A stretch of 64,000 bases of DNA from Rhodanobacter sp. 7MK24 (GTDB taxonomy: Bacteria > Pseudomonadota > Gammaproteobacteria > Xanthomonadales > Rhodanobacteraceae). Shown here piece after piece: positions 60,955 through 64,000 of the stretch (within the stretch, counting starts at the first letter, position 1; every line of letters begins with the position of its first letter). The position numbers and the translations under genes were made by a program. The notes beneath the pieces were generated by a model. It was not told the DNA's origin. It searched no databases and saw only the letters and a list, made by a program, of their open reading frames with translations. Where the stretch lies: NCBI RefSeq assembly GCF_014842995.1, contig NZ_JACYXL010000009.1, positions 62,001 to 126,000 on the forward strand, in the 5' to 3' direction.

Positions 60955-61380
60955 TCATCCTGATGCCGGAAGATGCATTTTCCGAAGTTCATTCATGAAT
61001 TCCGCGCGTATTTCAGGCCCACCTTCTTTCAAGGTGCGAGCCCGCCCTTGTAATTTTGAAGTGGGCAAATATTCGTGTCCCCATGCAGCCATTTCCAACA
61101 GAAGAGGAACCAGTGCGATGCCTTTCTCCGTAAGGCTATAAATCGCCTTCTGTTTATGGGTGGGGTCATCGGACTTGGTGATGATCCCTTGCTCGACAAG
61201 CTTTCGAAGTCGGTCGGCAAGGATATTCGATGCGATTCCCTCCAAAGATTTGGTCAGGAGTTCGCGGAAATGCCTTCGATTAACGAAAACGATGTCGCGG
61301 ATGACGAGCAAAGTCCATTGATCGCCAAGCACTTCGAGCGTTTGGTTGATGACGCATTCGGATCTATGACTCGTGCGCAC
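60955..61380 (-). CDS. HxlR family transcriptional regulator
   Basis: A 141-residue winged-helix regulator. Cys9 near the N-terminus and the core Leu-Gly-Asp-Gln-Trp-Thr-Leu-Leu-Val-Ile-Arg-Asp, then Arg-Arg-His-Phe-Arg-Glu-Leu and Ile-Leu-Ala-Asp-Arg-Leu, are HxlR hallmarks. Several members sense aldehydes or oxidants by Cys. It is divergent from the HAF-repeat gene, with an inverted repeat between them, so it likely controls both. GC content is lower than the genome. Confidence 0.9.
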   Translation of the reverse strand: MRTSHRSECVINQTLEVLGDQWTLLVIRDIVFVNRRHFRELLTKSLEGIASNILADRLRKLVEQGIITKSDDPTHKQKAIYSLTEKGIALVPLLLEMAAWGHEYLPTSKLQGRARTLKEGGPEIRAEFMNELRKMHLPASG

Positions 61381-61429
61381 GCTGCTTCCAACTCGAATGG
61401 ACAGTCCGGCGCCATTCTACGACACTAAA

Positions 61430-61452
61430 ACTAGTTGCAAACTACAACTGGT
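61430..61452. promoter_or_regulatory. Candidate HxlR operator
   Basis: ACTAGTTG (61430-61437), a 7-nt spacer and CAACTGGT (61445-61452) form an inverted repeat with one mismatch, between the divergent HxlR and HAF-repeat genes. Size and spacing suit a winged-helix dimer. Confidence 0.55.
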
Positions 61453-61566
61453 TGTACTATCGTCCCGCCCGTCGCGATGCGAGCTCCGTCCAGCTGGCGC
61501 TCGCGTGGAGGGCTGCGTTGTCAGGAACCTGGGGATCGGAACTGAAACTTCGTGGGAGGCAAAAAT

Positions 61567-62868
61567 ATGAACATGTTCAAGCAGCTGCGCTATCTCTGGA
61601 TGCCTTGCGCTACGGTGTTTGCTCTGACTTGCTTTGGCAATGCCTTCGCTCAGGTGAGCTACCAAGTTACCGATCTGGGCGTTCCGAAGAATGACAATTA
61701 TTCGATGGTCATGTCCGTCAACGACGAGGGCTGGTCGGAGATCATGGCTGGGAACTTTCTACCGGGGCAGGGGGATTCGCTATCCGGGGTACCCTTAAAC
61801 GGACGCGCACTGATAAACGTCGACGGATACTACGTTGACCTCGGCACGCTCGGCGGACCGAACAGTTGGATGAACTTTGGCGAGATCAACGACCTCGCGC
61901 AGGTAGTGGGTGATTCCGAAACGGCTGTCCCGGACCCGAACGGCGAAGACATTTGCGGATTCGGCACCCACCTTACGTGTCTTCCGTTTCTTTGGCAGCC
62001 CTTCCAGATGAGCGCCCTCCCAACACTAGGCGGAAATAACGGGGAGGCGAGCGCGATTAACAACCATGGACAAATCGTTGGAATGGCAGAAAACGGTGCG
62101 GTGGATACCTCATGCCAGGCCGGCACCACTAATAATCGGGTTCAACTGCCGGTGTTGTGGGAAAACGGCAAGGCCCACGCGCTTCCTACGGTAGATGGCG
62201 ATCCAGACGGGTTCGCATTTTGGATCAACGATCTTGGTCAGGCCGTAGGCTACTCGGGAAACTGCAGCGGACCCATTCACGGCATATTGTGGGAAAACCG
62301 CACTGCGTCTGCGCTTTCTGACCTCGGAACCGGCGGCTTCGGTGAGAACATCAACAACCAGGGCCAAATCGTCGGAACCGTCGGTAGTGCTGACGGAACT
62401 ACCCAAACTGGCGCGATTTGGCAGATTGTCAAAGGCACAGGCACCACCAAACTCACCACGGTGCTCGGACTCCTGCCGGGAGATGTTGCGGGCATAGCCT
62501 TCGGCAACAACAACCAGGACCAAGTAGTGGGGGGTGAGTGGAACTCCAACTTCTACTGGTCTCATGCCTTCATCTGGCAGAACGGCGTGATGACCGACCT
62601 CAACACGCTGTTCCCTGCCGGTCCCAGCCTGTTCGCGACCTTCGCCGCCAAAATCAATAGCCGCGGACAAATCGGAGGCATGGCAATCGTGTGCAGCGGG
62701 CCGCACCAGGGCGAGATGCACGCGTTTCTGGCAACCCCGGTGAAGCAAAGTGCGGGTGAATCGATTGCTCAGGCCGCGCCCAATTGCCTGGAATCCAATT
62801 TCCCCGCAGCGGATGCCGTCAGTCGACTTTTGAAGAAATCCGGACCCGGCGGCCAATTCGTGCGGTAA
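61567..62868 (+). CDS. Exported HAF-repeat protein
   Basis: A 433-residue secreted protein. Signal peptide to about residue 29 (Asn-Ala-Phe-Ala-Gln). At least six repeats of the type Ile-Asn-Asn-His-Gly-Gln-Ile-Val-Gly are spread through the chain, the HAF pattern, which forms a propeller-like fold. Function is unknown; such proteins are frequent in soil bacteria. GGGAGG is 8 bases before ATG 61567. Lower GC and its own regulator suggest horizontal gain as a module. Confidence 0.85.
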   Translation: MNMFKQLRYLWMPCATVFALTCFGNAFAQVSYQVTDLGVPKNDNYSMVMSVNDEGWSEIMAGNFLPGQGDSLSGVPLNGRALINVDGYYVDLGTLGGPNSWMNFGEINDLAQVVGDSETAVPDPNGEDICGFGTHLTCLPFLWQPFQMSALPTLGGNNGEASAINNHGQIVGMAENGAVDTSCQAGTTNNRVQLPVLWENGKAHALPTVDGDPDGFAFWINDLGQAVGYSGNCSGPIHGILWENRTASALSDLGTGGFGENINNQGQIVGTVGSADGTTQTGAIWQIVKGTGTTKLTTVLGLLPGDVAGIAFGNNNQDQVVGGEWNSNFYWSHAFIWQNGVMTDLNTLFPAGPSLFATFAAKINSRGQIGGMAIVCSGPHQGEMHAFLATPVKQSAGESIAQAAPNCLESNFPAADAVSRLLKKSGPGGQFVR

Positions 62869-62968
62869 CGAGTGCTTTCGAAGCGTAATCGAACGGTACT
62901 CGCGACAACGACCAAGCGCTTAATGGGCAGGTCACGACCGAGAATATGCCCCTTTTGAGCGCCTTGAC

Positions 62969-63003
62969 GGCGTTAAGCCACGAGTCGTGGCTTAACGCCT
63001 TTT
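62969..63003 (+). terminator. Strong intrinsic terminator after the HAF gene
   Basis: A perfect 15-bp inverted repeat (GGCGTTAAGCCACGA, one centre base, complement) is followed by TTTT. It lies 100 bp past the HAF stop and is the best terminator in the window. It insulates glnL from the island. Confidence 0.8.
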
Positions 63004-63220
63004 GCGAACCGGTCCAAGCCTGCCCCGATACAAGACGGAGCGATACGCTGCCAAGAAGGCAAATGCATCGCTGTTCGCGTCGAATGAGATTTCGCGGGAT
63101 TGACGCCAGTGGTCTGGCGTGTGATTTGCCGATACGTCGTACCAACCGCCCGTTTGGTTCGCGACGGGGTTAAGTTGCCGCGACAAAGTCAGGCAATGCA
63201 AGACTGCCAATCCGTCTGCC

Positions 63221-63258
63221 ATTGCACCATTTCCGCGCACGTCCCATGATGGTGCAAT
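63221..63258 (+). promoter_or_regulatory. Inverted NtrC-like half-sites over the glnL start
   Basis: ATTGCACCAT (63221-63230) and its exact complement ATGGTGCAAT (63249-63258) flank an 18-nt spacer; the second arm covers the first two bases of the glnL ATG. TGCACCA/TGGTGCA are NtrC-type half-sites, though the spacing is wider than the usual operator. In the relic copy at 59368 the arms are eroded. In enterobacteria NtrC represses glnL from such a site. A leader hairpin hiding the start codon is an alternative. Confidence 0.5.
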
Positions 63259-64000
63259 GCGCAACGAAGCATGGCAGACGTGGGCGGAGCAGCTGACGAC
63301 CGGAATAGCCAAGGTCGACGCTGACTTGCGCGTGCGCTGGCTCAACGGTGCGCTGGCCGAGTTGCTGGGCAGCGGCATGCGCAGCGCGGTCGGGCAGCCA
63401 CTGGCTTTGTGGCTGCGTGCGCCGGACGAACTGGCGCAGGCGCGGCGCGCGCTGGACGAATCGCGCTTCGTGCAGTTGCGCGAGGCGACGCTTTCCGCGT
63501 TCGACGAGCGCACGTTGCAGGCTGATATCGTCCTCCAGCCCGACGGCGATGGCGGCCTGCTGGTCGAGGTGCATCCGCTGGCCGAGCGCTCGCGCACGGC
63601 GTCGCCGTTGTCCGCCACGCTGCGCGGCTTTGCGCACGAGGTGAAGAACCCGCTGGCCGGCCTGCGCGGGGCGGCGCAGCTGCTGCAGCGTCGCGTCGAT
63701 GGTGCGGAGCTGCAGGCGCTGGCAGGTCTGATCATCGACGAGGCGGATCGCCTCGCCGCGCTGGCGAACCGGCTGCTGCATCACGATGGCGCCGCCCGGC
63801 TGGGTGCGGTGGGCATCCACCAACTGCTCGACCGCCTGAGTGACCTGCTGCAGGCCGAACCTTCGCCGCCGCGCCTGCGCCACGATTACGACCCCAGCCT
63901 GCCCGACGTGCATGGTGACGCGGATCGCCTGCAACAGGTGTTTCTCAACCTTGCGCGCAACGCGGTGGAAGCGGGTGCGCGCACGCTGGTCTTGCGCACG
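63257..64000 (+). CDS. glnL: Nitrogen regulation sensor kinase NtrB (GlnL), N-terminal part
   Basis: The frame is open from ATG 63257 to the window edge (248 codons). An N-terminal PAS domain (Gly-Ile-Ala-Lys-Val-Asp-Ala-Asp-Leu-Arg-Val-Arg-Trp-Leu-Asn-Gly) is followed by the H-box His127-Glu-Val-Lys-Asn-Pro-Leu and an N-box (Leu-Asn-Leu-Ala-Arg-Asn-Ala-Val-Glu) near the edge. NtrB phosphorylates NtrC when nitrogen is short and is itself controlled by PII. In relatives glnL follows glnA closely; here 5.3 kb separates them. No clear ribosome site precedes the ATG. Confidence 0.92.
   Translation, partial: MRNEAWQTWAEQLTTGIAKVDADLRVRWLNGALAELLGSGMRSAVGQPLALWLRAPDELAQARRALDESRFVQLREATLSAFDERTLQADIVLQPDGDGGLLVEVHPLAERSRTASPLSATLRGFAHEVKNPLAGLRGAAQLLQRRVDGAELQALAGLIIDEADRLAALANRLLHHDGAARLGAVGIHQLLDRLSDLLQAEPSPPRLRHDYDPSLPDVHGDADRLQQVFLNLARNAVEAGARTLVLRT

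Noticed and set aside
1..64000. CRISPR arrays, tRNA and rRNA genes
   Set aside because: No regularly spaced repeats, cloverleaf T-loop contexts or rRNA signatures were found by eye.

Overview
The window reads as chromosomal DNA of a GC-rich gammaproteobacterium of the Xanthomonadales. Rhodanobacteraceae (Dyella, Rhodanobacter or Luteibacter type) is my best guess, from codon use, the glnA/glnL locus, a PA0069-type radical SAM protein, phhA beside an Lrp regulator, tandem secreted PD40 proteins and xanthomonad-style hairpin repeats. The taxonomic call is inference. I saw no tRNA, rRNA, CRISPR array or complete insertion sequence.

Layout. 0-10 kb: end of an outer-membrane porin, acetate permease (satP), radical SAM protein, Kup potassium transporter, HAD phosphatase, secreted S9 peptidase, patatin lipoprotein and fructose-bisphosphatase. 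10-25 kb: mixed accessory genes. These include a DJ-1-like protein lacking its usual cysteine, a WYL regulator, a 4-nt-overlapping ParB-like/SulP/DUF885 trio, a Xre-RES toxin-antitoxin operon coupled to an SGNH hydrolase, two exported VOC-fold proteins, a GlxA-type regulator, a patatin and a CPBP protease. 25-35.6 kb: phhA/lrp, a divergent MFS/TetR pair with twin palindromic operators, lipid acyltransferase and hydrolase, a Ycf46-like AAA ATPase with a DUF3820 protein, and a five-gene membrane-stress cluster ending in an AI-2E family transporter.

35.6-44.1 kb is the most unusual block. About 8.5 kb on the minus strand carries five exported PD40 (TolB-like propeller) paralogues, a sixth copy cut to its N-terminus, a frameshifted exported protein, a small exported protein, and a LytS/LytTR-type two-component system in the middle. 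Four-base overlaps and short gaps suggest one or two transcripts. I propose a sensor-regulated array of secreted propeller proteins that is expanding and decaying by recombination.

44-56 kb: a CPBP protease, a gap with a 24-bp-period repeat that may be an IS end, an NTF2-like protein, two NAD(P)H oxidoreductases, a complete RND efflux system (adaptor, pump, outer-membrane channel) with a divergent LysR regulator, and uppP. A hairpin repeat has inserted into the signal-peptide region of the channel gene.

56-64 kb: the nitrogen-control locus. glnA has a clear sigma-54 promoter and glnL (ntrB) starts at the right edge. Between them lie a gene of unknown function, a chimeric glnL'-'glnA relic that marks an old rearrangement, and a lower-GC island with an HxlR regulator and a HAF-repeat exported protein.
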